Shown here piece by piece: positions 55,976 to 64,000 of a DNA stretch of 64,000 nucleotides. The stretch's first letter is position 1, and every line of letters begins with the position of its first letter. The DNA comes from Solitalea lacus (GTDB lineage Bacteria; Bacteroidota; Bacteroidia; Sphingobacteriales; Sphingobacteriaceae): contig NZ_CP091740.1 of assembly GCF_022014595.1 (NCBI RefSeq), positions 2,592,200-2,656,199 on the forward strand, given 5' to 3'. A model generated the notes under the pieces. The model was given only the letters and a program-made list of their open reading frames with translations. It was not told where the DNA came from and did no database searches. The translations under genes were made by a program, and so were the position numbers.

Positions 55976-58957
55976 ATGGAAAACACTCAAAATAAGCTGG
56001 AGCTTTTCAAGTCTCTTTTTAAAGGAAGAGAAGATGTTTTTGCTATTCGTTGGGAGAAAGGGAACAAAAGTGGTTATATGCCTGCTTACTCTTTCGATCC
56101 ATATCGCTTCCGTATGCATAAAGCAAAAGGAGGTACGCTTCAGAATTATCCTGACAAATCTTTTTTACCGTTCACCAATGAGCAGATCGTGAAGCATCTT
56201 AATGGAGAACAATTCATCGGACTGTATCCGTTACTTACAGATAATACATCCTGGTTTATTGTTGCTGATTTTGATGAAAGCAATTGGATAATATCAAGTA
56301 AGAAGTTTATTGAAGCTTGTGAAGAAGTTTCTATTCCTGCCTATCTTGAGCGTTCCCGGTCTGGCAATGGAGGTCATGTCTGGGTATTTTTTGATAAACC
56401 GTTTCCAGCATATAAAAGCCGGATGGTAATGATGACGCTATTAACCTCATCAGGCATAGTCTCTGTGTTTGATAAAAACACAAGTTTCGATCGGCTGTTT
56501 CCCAATCAGGACTACCTTTCCGGAAAAGGCTTAGGCAATTTGATTGCATTGCCATTGCATTTAACTTCTGGACAAAAGGAAAATAGTTGTTTTATTGACC
56601 CGGGTACGCAGACACCTTACGCTGATCAGTGGCAATTTTTGCAGAATATTCAACGCGTATCAATAGATCATCTTGAAAAGATCTATTCTAATCTTATAAA
56701 CAGTAAACAGTATGCACCTATTGATAATAGTGAATTAATCATAACCCTAAACAATACTGTACAACTTAACAAGAATGCCATAAATCAAACATTAAGCAGC
56801 TTCTTGAAAGAAGAACTTAATTTCTTGAATACTGAGTACATTATTAAAAAGAATAGTGGAAGAATCACCTTTGGAACAAACCGGTATTTCAGGTTTATAA
56901 GTGAAGAAGGAAATAAAATTATTCTACCCAAAGGATTTATTGGCAAACTGATTCGATTTTGTCGAGACAATGGCATTCCACATAAATTTATTGATGAAAG
57001 AAAATTACACACCCCTGTTCCTTTTAGCTTTCAAGCGACACTTCGAAACTACCAACAGGAATGCCTCACTACGATTAACAAAAAAGATATAGGCGTAATT
57101 GTTGCCCCTCCCGGTTCAGGTAAAACAGTTATTGCCTTAAAAGTTGTTGCTGAAAAATGTCAACCTGCGCTAATCATTGTTCATCGTAAGCAACTTGCGG
57201 ATCAATGGATAGAAAGAATTGAGGCGTTTCTGAAGATTCCTCAGAAAGCTATTGGTAGGATTGGGCAGGGTAAAACTAAAATTGGTAAACACATTACAGT
57301 GGCCACAATACAAAGCCTCGTAAAAACTGATTTTAATACACTTAAAGACGCTTTTGGTCTTATCATAGTGGATGAATGTCATCACATACCTGCCGAGACC
57401 TTTCTAAATACAATTAGTAAACTCTACTCATATTACCTTTATGGACTTACCGCAACTCCTTTCAGAAAGTACAATGATGGCAAATTAATATTTATCCACC
57501 TTGGAGATATTATTTCAGAAGTGAGGTTCAATGAATTAGACACAGTTCGACATCCTGAAATAATTATCCGAAATACCCAGTTGGAGGTTCCATTTAATGG
57601 AAAAACAGACCGTTTTGAAACCTTGTCAAAAATATTGGTGCATGATTCTGGAAGAAACAAGCTGATTTTGCAAGACGTTGTTAAGGAACTGAATCAAAGT
57701 AGAAAAGTTGTTATTCTCACTGAAAGAAAGGAGCACATTGATACTTTATATCAATACCTTAAACAATCATTTGAAACGATTACTCTTACTGGAGAGGATA
57801 TTGAAACCAGTAGAAGGGTCAAATTAGAGGTGTTAAATTCGGGAAATTATCAGGTACTAATTACTACAGGGCAGTTTTTTGGTGAAGGTTCTGATTTGCA
57901 AAATGCTTCATGTCTTTTTCTGGCCTACCCATTTTCCTTTGAGGGTAAATTGATACAATATATTGGCAGAGTACAGCGGTCGGAAATCAGTCCAACCATA
58001 TATGATTACCGCGATATCAAGATTGATTACCTAAATCGTATGTTCCTGAAAAGGAACGTATATTATCGAAAATTTGAAAAACAGGTGACATTGTTTGACA
58101 TACCTGTTGAAGATACTTTAGAGGCAAAAAGTGTTTCTGAAGTTGAAAAGATCATCGAGAAAAATATCAAAGTTAAAATAGAAGAGTTGGATTTTCTGTA
58201 CGGAAGCTTCCAGTTCCGATGCCAAATCCATGAGCATTCGGAAGAATTAATTTTTGATATAGAAAACTTAAATATTCGTCCGGAGTTTGAAGTACTGAAA
58301 CCCTTTTTTGAGAAGTTTCTGAAATCAAAAACAGTCGATATTAGCGTCGTGGTTGTGTTGGATAAAAACAAAGTGGTTTCGGCAATGACGGCACAGTCGA
58401 CTGATCTTGAAAAAATTAACCGGGAAGCTGTAGAGGGTGTACGCTTTAAATTTGTGGAAAAAACATTTTTTGGCAAAAAGATTTCTGCAGTGCATGATGG
58501 GTTAAATCAACCACCAGCCTCTGGTGATAATGGAAATAACTTATACGATTCTAACGAAGAATTACTGACCGATATATTGTCCAAAGGCAATTATAGACAT
58601 CAAAAACAGCTTCATTACTTGGCCGAGCGCCACAAAGGAGTTGTTTTGAAGATTCGGTTCGTGTTAAGTCCATTTGCATTTGTCTTTTTATTAGAAGGAG
58701 ATAAACAGTATCACCTTGTTCTGGAAACATTGGATACAGACGAAGCAACTTACATCTGGCATTTACCCTTAAACTTGGATGACTTAAAACAGGGCTTATC
58801 AAAAATAGACATTCAGTTAAACACAATCCGAACTCAGGGTCGACAGGCTTTTCTGCAGACAAATCCTGAAAATTTCAATCGAATATTTCACGAGTATTCT
58901 GATTTAAGAAAGGGATTCATCGAATGGAGAGATGCATTGGAGGAGCATTTATTTTAA
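55976..58957 (+). CDS. TOTE-type primase-helicase (AEP primase plus SF2 helicase)
   Basis: A 993-residue two-part protein. The first ~230 residues resemble the archaeo-eukaryotic primase domain of TOTE conflict systems: FIVADFDESN (metal-binding Asp pair), YLERSRSGNGGHVWVFFDKP and FDRLFPNQD. The rest is an SF2 helicase with VAPPGSGKT (Walker A), IIVDECHHIPAET (DEAH-like), YGLTATPFR (motif III) and QYIGRVQRS (motif VI). ATG at 55976 is chosen; a TTG three codons upstream would overlap the hipA stop. Likely role is nucleic-acid processing in phage or element conflict. No frameshift is seen. Confidence 0.8.
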   Translation: MENTQNKLELFKSLFKGREDVFAIRWEKGNKSGYMPAYSFDPYRFRMHKAKGGTLQNYPDKSFLPFTNEQIVKHLNGEQFIGLYPLLTDNTSWFIVADFDESNWIISSKKFIEACEEVSIPAYLERSRSGNGGHVWVFFDKPFPAYKSRMVMMTLLTSSGIVSVFDKNTSFDRLFPNQDYLSGKGLGNLIALPLHLTSGQKENSCFIDPGTQTPYADQWQFLQNIQRVSIDHLEKIYSNLINSKQYAPIDNSELIITLNNTVQLNKNAINQTLSSFLKEELNFLNTEYIIKKNSGRITFGTNRYFRFISEEGNKIILPKGFIGKLIRFCRDNGIPHKFIDERKLHTPVPFSFQATLRNYQQECLTTINKKDIGVIVAPPGSGKTVIALKVVAEKCQPALIIVHRKQLADQWIERIEAFLKIPQKAIGRIGQGKTKIGKHITVATIQSLVKTDFNTLKDAFGLIIVDECHHIPAETFLNTISKLYSYYLYGLTATPFRKYNDGKLIFIHLGDIISEVRFNELDTVRHPEIIIRNTQLEVPFNGKTDRFETLSKILVHDSGRNKLILQDVVKELNQSRKVVILTERKEHIDTLYQYLKQSFETITLTGEDIETSRRVKLEVLNSGNYQVLITTGQFFGEGSDLQNASCLFLAYPFSFEGKLIQYIGRVQRSEISPTIYDYRDIKIDYLNRMFLKRNVYYRKFEKQVTLFDIPVEDTLEAKSVSEVEKIIEKNIKVKIEELDFLYGSFQFRCQIHEHSEELIFDIENLNIRPEFEVLKPFFEKFLKSKTVDISVVVVLDKNKVVSAMTAQSTDLEKINREAVEGVRFKFVEKTFFGKKISAVHDGLNQPPASGDNGNNLYDSNEELLTDILSKGNYRHQKQLHYLAERHKGVVLKIRFVLSPFAFVFLLEGDKQYHLVLETLDTDEATYIWHLPLNLDDLKQGLSKIDIQLNTIRTQGRQAFLQTNPENFNRIFHEYSDLRKGFIEWRDALEEHLF

Positions 58958-59486
58958 AATTCTGAAGTACAAAAAACAGTTCTAGACTATTGATATCTAA
59001 GTTATTGAAGAGTTCAAACCTCTTTTTGATGTCTTTCGACTACGCTCAAGACGGCCTTGTTGTCTTAAGTGTTTAACAATCGTTTTCTTAAGTCTTAGTG
59101 AAAGCGAGACTAACGACTGCCAATAATCTCCCCCCTGAATTGACTTCGGAAGGCTTTGATTTTGGCATTGAACGATTCGGCAGAAGCGTTGGTGCTTAAA
59201 GTAGTTTAGGATCCGGGTAATGGCGCTTTATTTCCGGAATACTCTTCAGGGGCCTCGTTTACTTCCTTTAAATAGATATGATTAGCCTTTTTCTCCAAGT
59301 AGATTAATTCAAAATATTTCCAATGGATTCAAGAAGAATCAGTGGGAGCAGAGCTTTATAGGACTCGTGCATTGGATTTTTTAGGATACACAAAAATGAA
59401 CTTTTATTGCACAACTTTTGTAACTTGATCTGATCCCTGATATAACCCTAGGGAAGGAGAGAACTTTAGTAAATTGTTATAAACTA
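58958..59486. other. Gap between the primase-helicase gene and the tRNA cluster
   Basis: Non-coding apart from a transposase scrap at 59110-59199. No clear promoter, repeat or attachment site seen. Confidence 0.5.
59110..59199 (-). pseudogene. ISL3/ISAon1-type transposase C-terminal scrap
   Basis: On the minus strand a 29-codon stretch reads LSTNASAESFNAKIKAFRS, then QFRGEIIGSR and stop. The NASAESFNAKIKAFR pattern is a hallmark of DDE transposases of this type, common in Bacteroidota. Everything upstream is degenerate, so only the tail survives. Confidence 0.75.
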
Positions 59487-59513
59487 AAAAGCCCCGACAA
59501 GAATGTCGAGGCT
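59487..59513 (-). terminator. Terminator of the tRNA cluster
   Basis: The stem AGCCTCGACA/TTGTCGGGGCT with a TTC loop is followed by a T run on the minus strand, right after the last tRNA-Leu. Confidence 0.88.
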
Positions 59514-59515
59514 AG

Positions 59516-59600
59516 TACCCCAGGCGGGAATCGAACCCGCACGGCCTTAACGGCCACAGGATTTTAAGTCCTGCGTGTCTACCAGTTCCACCACCAGGGC
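59516..59600 (-). tRNA. tRNA-Leu (anticodon UAA)
   Basis: 85-nt cloverleaf with a long variable arm. Acceptor GCCCTGG pairs with CTGGGGT (wobbles), discriminator A at 59516. Anticodon loop reads ACTTAAAAT (TAA). No CCA encoded. It is the last tRNA of the array. Confidence 0.97.
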
Positions 59601-59616
59601 AGCGGTGTTAAAAGAG

Positions 59617-59689
59617 AGCGAAAGACGAGATTCGAACTCGCGACCCCAACCTTGGCAAGGTTGTGCTCTACCAACTGAGCTACTTTCGC
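59617..59689 (-). tRNA. tRNA-Gly (anticodon GCC)
   Basis: 73-nt cloverleaf, acceptor GCGAAAG with CTTTCGC, discriminator T, anticodon GCC. Identical in body to the two other copies in the array. Confidence 0.97.
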
Positions 59690-59730
59690 TTTTTGTAAAG
59701 AACAATATTAATACAACGTCTGTTGTTTTG

Positions 59731-59815
59731 TACCTCAGGCGGGAATCGAACCCGCACGGCCTTAACGGCCACAGGATTTTAAGTCCTGCGTGTCTACCAG
59801 TTCCACCACCAAGGC
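59731..59815 (-). tRNA. tRNA-Leu (anticodon UAA)
   Basis: 85-nt copy of the first tRNA-Leu. Acceptor differs (GCCTTGG with CTGAGGT) with compensating pairs. Anticodon TAA, discriminator A. Confidence 0.97.
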
Positions 59816-59829
59816 AACCTGTTAAAGAG

Positions 59830-59902
59830 AGCGAAAGACGAGATTCGAACTCGCGACCCCAACCTTGGCAAGGTTGTGCTCTACCAACTGAGCTACTTTC
59901 GC
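59830..59902 (-). tRNA. tRNA-Gly (anticodon GCC)
   Basis: 73-nt cloverleaf identical to the neighbouring tRNA-Gly genes, anticodon GCC. Confidence 0.97.
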
Positions 59903-59937
59903 ATTAATTTTCAACTTTAAAGAACAATTTTCTTTAG

Positions 59938-60010
59938 AGCGAAAGACGAGATTCGAACTCGCGACCCCAACCTTGGCAAGGTTGTGCTCTACCAACTGAG
60001 CTACTTTCGC
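59938..60010 (-). tRNA. tRNA-Gly (anticodon GCC)
   Basis: 73-nt cloverleaf identical to the other two. First gene of the array in transcription order (Gly, Gly, Leu, Gly, Leu). Confidence 0.97.
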
Positions 60011-60167
60011 TTTTGTGTATCCCCTTATTTGTTTGGGACTGCAAATATAGAGATTAAATAAGTTCTGTCAATACCGAAAACGCAATTTTTATTTATTTTT
60101 CGACCTTCCAGTAGCTAAATATTTTAAAATCAGGGGATGAAAATCTCATATTTTTTTTCACTTTGCA

Positions 60168-60659
60168 TTAATTTGATTGCTCTTTGATGAGGTTCCACAC
60201 TAAGTCCGATTCAAATCCACGCGAAATCAGGTATTGCGCAATTTTAAAGTTTCGCTTAAAAGAATCCTTTTCTTTTTCAACCTGGCTTCTTTTTTCATAT
60301 TCCAAAACTAACGTTTGCTCATAGTCGTTACCATCAATAACCAATAAAGCCTTTTTAATTAAATTATCAGAAACACCCTTCAACTTTAGCCCCTGCCTGA
60401 TTTTATTTTTACCCCATTGTTTCATTCGGAATTTCCCAAGGGCATAAGCTTGGGAAAAACGCTCTTCGTTAATAAAATTATTCAAAATTAAATCGGTGAT
60501 AATTTCTTCAACAGCATTAGTAGGTACACACCATTCATATAATTTATTACGTACCTCTTGCTGGCTGCGTTCTTGATAGGCACAAAACTTTGCAGCTTTT
60601 TCTAAGGCTAGCTTACTATCGGTGATTCGTTTTTTAGGTGATTGTTCATCGTATAACAT
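60168..60659 (-). CDS. recX: Regulatory protein RecX
   Basis: A 163-residue helical protein of the RecX family that binds RecA filaments and limits recombination. Three-helix repeats are visible: ALEKAAKFCAYQERSQQEVR, ILNNFINEERFSQAYALGKF and GKNKIRQGLKLKGVSDNLIK. Last part SRGFESDLVWNLIKEQ fits the family end. It stands alone, divergent from murF-alr. Confidence 0.9.
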   Translation of the reverse strand: MLYDEQSPKKRITDSKLALEKAAKFCAYQERSQQEVRNKLYEWCVPTNAVEEIITDLILNNFINEERFSQAYALGKFRMKQWGKNKIRQGLKLKGVSDNLIKKALLVIDGNDYEQTLVLEYEKRSQVEKEKDSFKRNFKIAQYLISRGFESDLVWNLIKEQSN

Positions 60660-60782
60660 ATGGCGAAATTATGATTTATGCTCGATTCAACTATTATTTA
60701 AACCTTACAAAAGATTTATGCCAGTTCAGTATGGTTTATCATTCTTCAATCCTAATTTAGCGCATATAAAAAGCGCTTTATC

Positions 60783-60791
60783 TATATTTGT
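60783..60791 (+). promoter_or_regulatory. -7 box at the murF-alr start
   Basis: TATATTTGT ends only 6 nt before the ATG at 60798. A transcript from it would have almost no leader. Confidence 0.5.
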
Positions 60792-60797
60792 CACAAT

Positions 60798-63260
60798 ATG
60801 CCTTATTTCAGCAATTCCATTCAATATATAAGTAATTTATTAGGTCAAAAAACACTTCTATCTGATGAAACCTCTATAATTGAGGTTTTGGCTATTGATA
60901 GCCGCAAGATTATCAACCCTTCTCAAACTCTGTTTTTTGCTTTAAAGGGTCAACGAAATGGTCATGATTTTATTCCTGAATTGATTGAGAAAGGAGTAAA
61001 GAACTTTGTTGTTTCAGAAGAAAAATGGCTCAAAAAAGTATATGATGCTAATTTTATTTTAGTTAATGATACCTTAAAAGCCATGCAGCAACTTGCAGCG
61101 GATCACAGAAAGCAATTTACCTATCCGGTAATTGGAATTACGGGCAGCAACGGAAAAACAATTGTAAAAGAATGGCTTTTCCAATTATTGTCGGTAGATC
61201 ATCATATTGTTCGTAGCCCCAAAAGTTATAACTCTCAAATAGGCGTTCCACTTTCAGTTTGGCAACTCAACGATACGGCAGACCTAGCCATTTTTGAAGC
61301 TGGTATTTCACAACCAAACGAAATGGATACCTTGACTGCTATCATTCAGCCTACCATTGGGGTATTAACTAACATTGGTGCTGCACACGACGAAGGATTT
61401 ACCAATAGGGCCCAAAAGCTTGAAGAAAAGCTGAAGTTATTTAAAGACGTTGGACTTTTTATATTTCAAAAAGAAGACCTCAAAAGTTTCAAAAAACAAT
61501 TACCGGGAAAACAACAGTTTTCATGGTCGCTGGTTGACAATTCTGCTGATTTGTTCGTTGAAAAGATGGAGAGAAAGACAAACAGCACCAAATTAACTGC
61601 ACTTATTAACGCAAAAGAGTTTAGTATTGAAATTCCTTTCATTGACGAGGCTTCGATAAAAAATGTGCTAAGTTGTTGGAGTGTTTTGTTAGCACTAGAG
61701 CTGCCTTTTGAACAAATTAAACACCGAATGAAAGAATTGGCGCCAATTGAAATGCGCCTTAAGCTTCGCAACGGAATTAATAATTGTACTGTTATTAATG
61801 ATAGTTATAATTCTGACCTGGGATCACTGGAAATTGCCATAAACTTCTTAAAGCAACAACAGCAACATCCTCGTAAAACGCTGATTCTTTCTGACATTGC
61901 TCAATCAGGGATTCCATCTACCGAATTATACAAAAAAGTGGCTGAGCTACTAGCATCCGCAAAAATTGACCATTTGATTGGTATCGGTCCGGAAATAGCT
62001 TCACAAGCGGGCGTTTTTAAGCTGGACAAAGAGTTTTATGCTGATACAGCCTCATTTTTGGAAAATTTCACCAATGCTCGTTTTAGTAATGAAACCATTT
62101 TACTCAAAGGAGCGCGTGCATTTGAATTTGAACAAATCAGCAAGCTAATCGAACAAAAGGTTCATGAAACGGTATTTGAAATCAACCTTAATGGATTAAT
62201 TCAAAATCTTAATTACTATAAATCGAAGTTAGAACCAGACACAAAACTAATGGCCATGGTAAAGGCCTTTTCCTATGGCAGTGGCAGTTTTGAAATTGCT
62301 AGTGTTTTACAATACCACAAGGTTGATTATTTAGCTGTCGCTTATGTAGATGAAGGAGTAGAGTTGCGTAAGGGAGGCATTAAACTTCCAATTATGGTCA
62401 TGAGCCCGGACGTTTCAGCTTTTGAAGGAATGGTAAAAGCCAACCTTGAGCCTGAAATATATAATTTCAGAATTTTAAATGAGCTTATCAGCTTTTTATT
62501 AACCCGAAATACAAAGGAATATCGGATCCATCTAAAAATTGATACCGGAATGCATCGTTTGGGTTTTTTAGAAGAGAACATCGATAAGCTTATTACTATA
62601 CTGAATGAAAACAGGCATATCAGGGTTGCTTCAGTATTTTCACATTTAGCTGCCAGCGAAGACGCTGCAGAGGATGGCTTCACGCAAAAACAATTAGATA
62701 CATTATTGCGGGTAACTCAGAAACTTGAATTGGGGTTAGGCTATTCATTTATAAAGCATATATGTAATACAGCGGGTATAAGCAGGCACCCTGAAGCGCA
62801 TTTGGATATGGTCCGTTTAGGATTAGGACTTTATGGAATTGATAGCGCTGTTAAAAACAATCGACAACTACAGCCAATTGGAACGCTTAAGACAACCATT
62901 ACCCAAATAAAAGAACTGGAAGCAGGGGAGACCGTTAGCTACAACCGACGAGGAATAATTACGCAACACTCCAGGATAGCTACCGTAAAGTTAGGCTATG
63001 CAGACGGATACAGCAGGAAACTTGGATATGGAAATGGAGAGATGCTTGTAAATGGACATCGGGTGCCGGTTATAGGAACTGTTTGTATGGATATGCTCAT
63101 GCTTGATGTGACAGGAGTTGAATGCAAAGAAACAGACGAGGTCATAGTTTTTAACGATGAGTTGCGGGTAGAAGAGTTGGCTGATAAAATAGGAACGATT
63201 CCGTATGAAGTACTAACTGGTATTTCGCAACGGGTAAAACGCATCTATGTTTATGAATAA
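60798..63260 (+). CDS. murF-alr: Bifunctional MurF ligase / alanine racemase
   Basis: An 820-residue fusion that makes cell-wall precursors. The N-terminal half (1 to ~450) is MurF, joining D-Ala-D-Ala to the UDP-muramoyl tripeptide. Motifs: GITGSNGKTIVKEW (ATP loop), NDSYNSDLGSLE. The second half (from ~455) is a PLP alanine racemase, with MVKAFSYGSGSFEIA holding the PLP lysine, HRLGFLEE, VRLGLGLYGID and AGETVSYNRRG with the catalytic tyrosine region. This fusion is characteristic of Bacteroidota. The ATG at 60798 is almost leaderless. Confidence 0.96.
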   Translation: MPYFSNSIQYISNLLGQKTLLSDETSIIEVLAIDSRKIINPSQTLFFALKGQRNGHDFIPELIEKGVKNFVVSEEKWLKKVYDANFILVNDTLKAMQQLAADHRKQFTYPVIGITGSNGKTIVKEWLFQLLSVDHHIVRSPKSYNSQIGVPLSVWQLNDTADLAIFEAGISQPNEMDTLTAIIQPTIGVLTNIGAAHDEGFTNRAQKLEEKLKLFKDVGLFIFQKEDLKSFKKQLPGKQQFSWSLVDNSADLFVEKMERKTNSTKLTALINAKEFSIEIPFIDEASIKNVLSCWSVLLALELPFEQIKHRMKELAPIEMRLKLRNGINNCTVINDSYNSDLGSLEIAINFLKQQQQHPRKTLILSDIAQSGIPSTELYKKVAELLASAKIDHLIGIGPEIASQAGVFKLDKEFYADTASFLENFTNARFSNETILLKGARAFEFEQISKLIEQKVHETVFEINLNGLIQNLNYYKSKLEPDTKLMAMVKAFSYGSGSFEIASVLQYHKVDYLAVAYVDEGVELRKGGIKLPIMVMSPDVSAFEGMVKANLEPEIYNFRILNELISFLLTRNTKEYRIHLKIDTGMHRLGFLEENIDKLITILNENRHIRVASVFSHLAASEDAAEDGFTQKQLDTLLRVTQKLELGLGYSFIKHICNTAGISRHPEAHLDMVRLGLGLYGIDSAVKNNRQLQPIGTLKTTITQIKELEAGETVSYNRRGIITQHSRIATVKLGYADGYSRKLGYGNGEMLVNGHRVPVIGTVCMDMLMLDVTGVECKETDEVIVFNDELRVEELADKIGTIPYEVLTGISQRVKRIYVYE

Positions 63261-63341
63261 ATAACAAAACTTACATTAAAGTAATATAAAGCAAACTATT
63301 TTGCACTTATTTTTGGTACAGAATTTTTAAAGATCCACTTC

Positions 63342-63932
63342 ATGGAAGAAATAGGAAAACTCCGTCGCAAAGCCAAGGTTAGAAGCGTATGGAAAGTAAT
63401 TTTTGGTTTTTTTGCCAAAGGATTACTTTTTGTGTTACCGTTAGGATTAACATTTTACATTATTGCCAGTGGTATCAGATTTGTAGATAATTTGATTGAC
63501 CTTGGCATTCCGGGTTTAGGACTGATTATTGTACTTACATCAATAACATTCATTGGTGTTCTGGTAACGTATTTAATTACCGAACCGATAGCCAATTACT
63601 TTGAAAAGTTGGTAAACAGGATACCCTTGTTTAAACTAATTTACACGTCGATAAAGGATTTTATGGCAGCTTTTTTCGGCGAAGATAAGAAGTTTAACGA
63701 GCCAGTACTGGTACAAATAAATGAATTTGGGCTAAAGAAGGTAGGATTTATCACACAGAAAGACCTTTCAATATTAGGTGTAACGGATGAGGTTGGAGTT
63801 TACTTTCCTCATTCGTACAATTTTTCGGGTGAGTTTTTTGTCGTTCCGGTAAAACACGTAAAACCTTTGAGTTTAAACTCCGGAGAGATAATGAAATTCA
63901 CGGTTTCAGGGGGTGTAAGTGATTTGAAATAG
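63342..63932 (+). CDS. DUF502 membrane protein
   Basis: A 196-residue inner-membrane protein with two helices near residues 18-42 (VIFGFFAKGLLFVLPLGLTF) and 56-80 (GLGLIIVLTSITFIGVLVTY). A soluble domain follows with IPLFKLIYTSIKDFMAAFFG, KKVGFITQKD and FSGEFFVVPVKHV, the DUF502 pattern. No function is known. It follows murF-alr by 81 bp. Confidence 0.88.
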   Translation: MEEIGKLRRKAKVRSVWKVIFGFFAKGLLFVLPLGLTFYIIASGIRFVDNLIDLGIPGLGLIIVLTSITFIGVLVTYLITEPIANYFEKLVNRIPLFKLIYTSIKDFMAAFFGEDKKFNEPVLVQINEFGLKKVGFITQKDLSILGVTDEVGVYFPHSYNFSGEFFVVPVKHVKPLSLNSGEIMKFTVSGGVSDLK

Positions 63933-63950
63933 GCAAGGAGAGGTGTACTT

Positions 63951-64000
63951 ATGAAAAAACAAAAAGTGTGTTTGGTATTGGGAAGTGGTGGAGCCAGAGG
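63951..64000 (+). CDS. Patatin-like phospholipase, 5' end only
   Basis: Cut by the window edge after 16 codons. MKKQKVCLVLGSGGARG contains the GSGGARG oxyanion-hole motif at the start of bacterial patatin-like lipid acyl hydrolases. 18 bp after the DUF502 gene. Confidence 0.8.
   Translation, partial: MKKQKVCLVLGSGGAR

Noticed and set aside
58958-59515. Attachment site for an integrative element next to tRNA-Leu
   Set aside because: No direct repeat of the tRNA 3' end was found at the other side of the island.
59575-59907. Open frame across the tRNA genes with repeated ERRDSNSRPQPWQG text
   Set aside because: It is tRNA-Leu/tRNA-Gly antisense read as protein, a well-known false gene.
59516-60010. 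Regularly spaced repeats resembling a CRISPR array
   Set aside because: The repeats are whole tRNA genes with cloverleaf structure. No CRISPR array was seen anywhere.

Overview
The window looks like a chromosome segment of a Bacteroidota bacterium, probably Sphingobacteriia/Cytophagia-like. The reasons are low GC, promoter boxes of the type TAnnTTTG, outer-membrane and lipoprotein genes of Bacteroidota style, a fused MurF-alanine racemase gene, and futalosine-route menaquinone genes. Most of it is ordinary housekeeping DNA, but both the left end and the 47-59.5 kb stretch are built from mobile and defence-related DNA.

Left end (1-3.3 kb): a group II intron lies on the minus strand just past the terminator of an M28 peptidase gene. 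It is split by an IS110-family insertion sequence of about 1.58 kb. The non-coding 3' part of that IS holds a very good candidate bridge RNA: a 15-bp closing stem, then two internal loops. The guide segments in one loop match the empty target and those in the other match the joined IS ends. The target is a conserved sequence of the intron itself.

3.3-37 kb: mostly single genes and short operons. Contents include the M28 peptidase, a beta-propeller protein, an NlpC/P60 lipoprotein, a 2-oxo acid dehydrogenase E2, carbonic anhydrase, a Cys/Met PLP enzyme, a CHAD protein, a menaquinone operon (mqnE, phosphatase, mqnA, DUF3050), two outer-membrane proteins, HPP, DinB, miaA, a two-component pair, ispD, queA, an ABC permease, a heptose kinase, an aspartate-type aminotransferase, a CDF transporter, NUDIX, a PBP4-type peptidase, bioA, a ferritin-like protein and a CPBP protease.

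37-43 kb: an eight-gene minus-strand operon for a membrane electron-transfer module. It encodes YceI, a haem lipoprotein, a DUF5777 barrel, a small exported protein, a four-cluster Fe-S protein, NrfD, a membrane-anchored protein and cytochrome c. No molybdopterin catalytic subunit is present. A desaturase and an Nramp transporter follow.

47.4-59.5 kb: an accessory, decaying defence island next to a five-tRNA array. A large defence-like gene is split by a second group II intron whose predicted ends rejoin the two exons exactly in frame. The intron's own reverse transcriptase is broken by a 2.2-kb serine-recombinase element. Next come an RloA-like ATPase with a frameshifted RloB, a HipA kinase remnant, a TOTE-type primase-helicase and a transposase scrap.

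59.5-64 kb: tRNA-Gly(GCC) x3 and tRNA-Leu(UAA) x2, recX, murF-alr, a DUF502 membrane protein, and the start of a patatin-like gene cut by the window edge.
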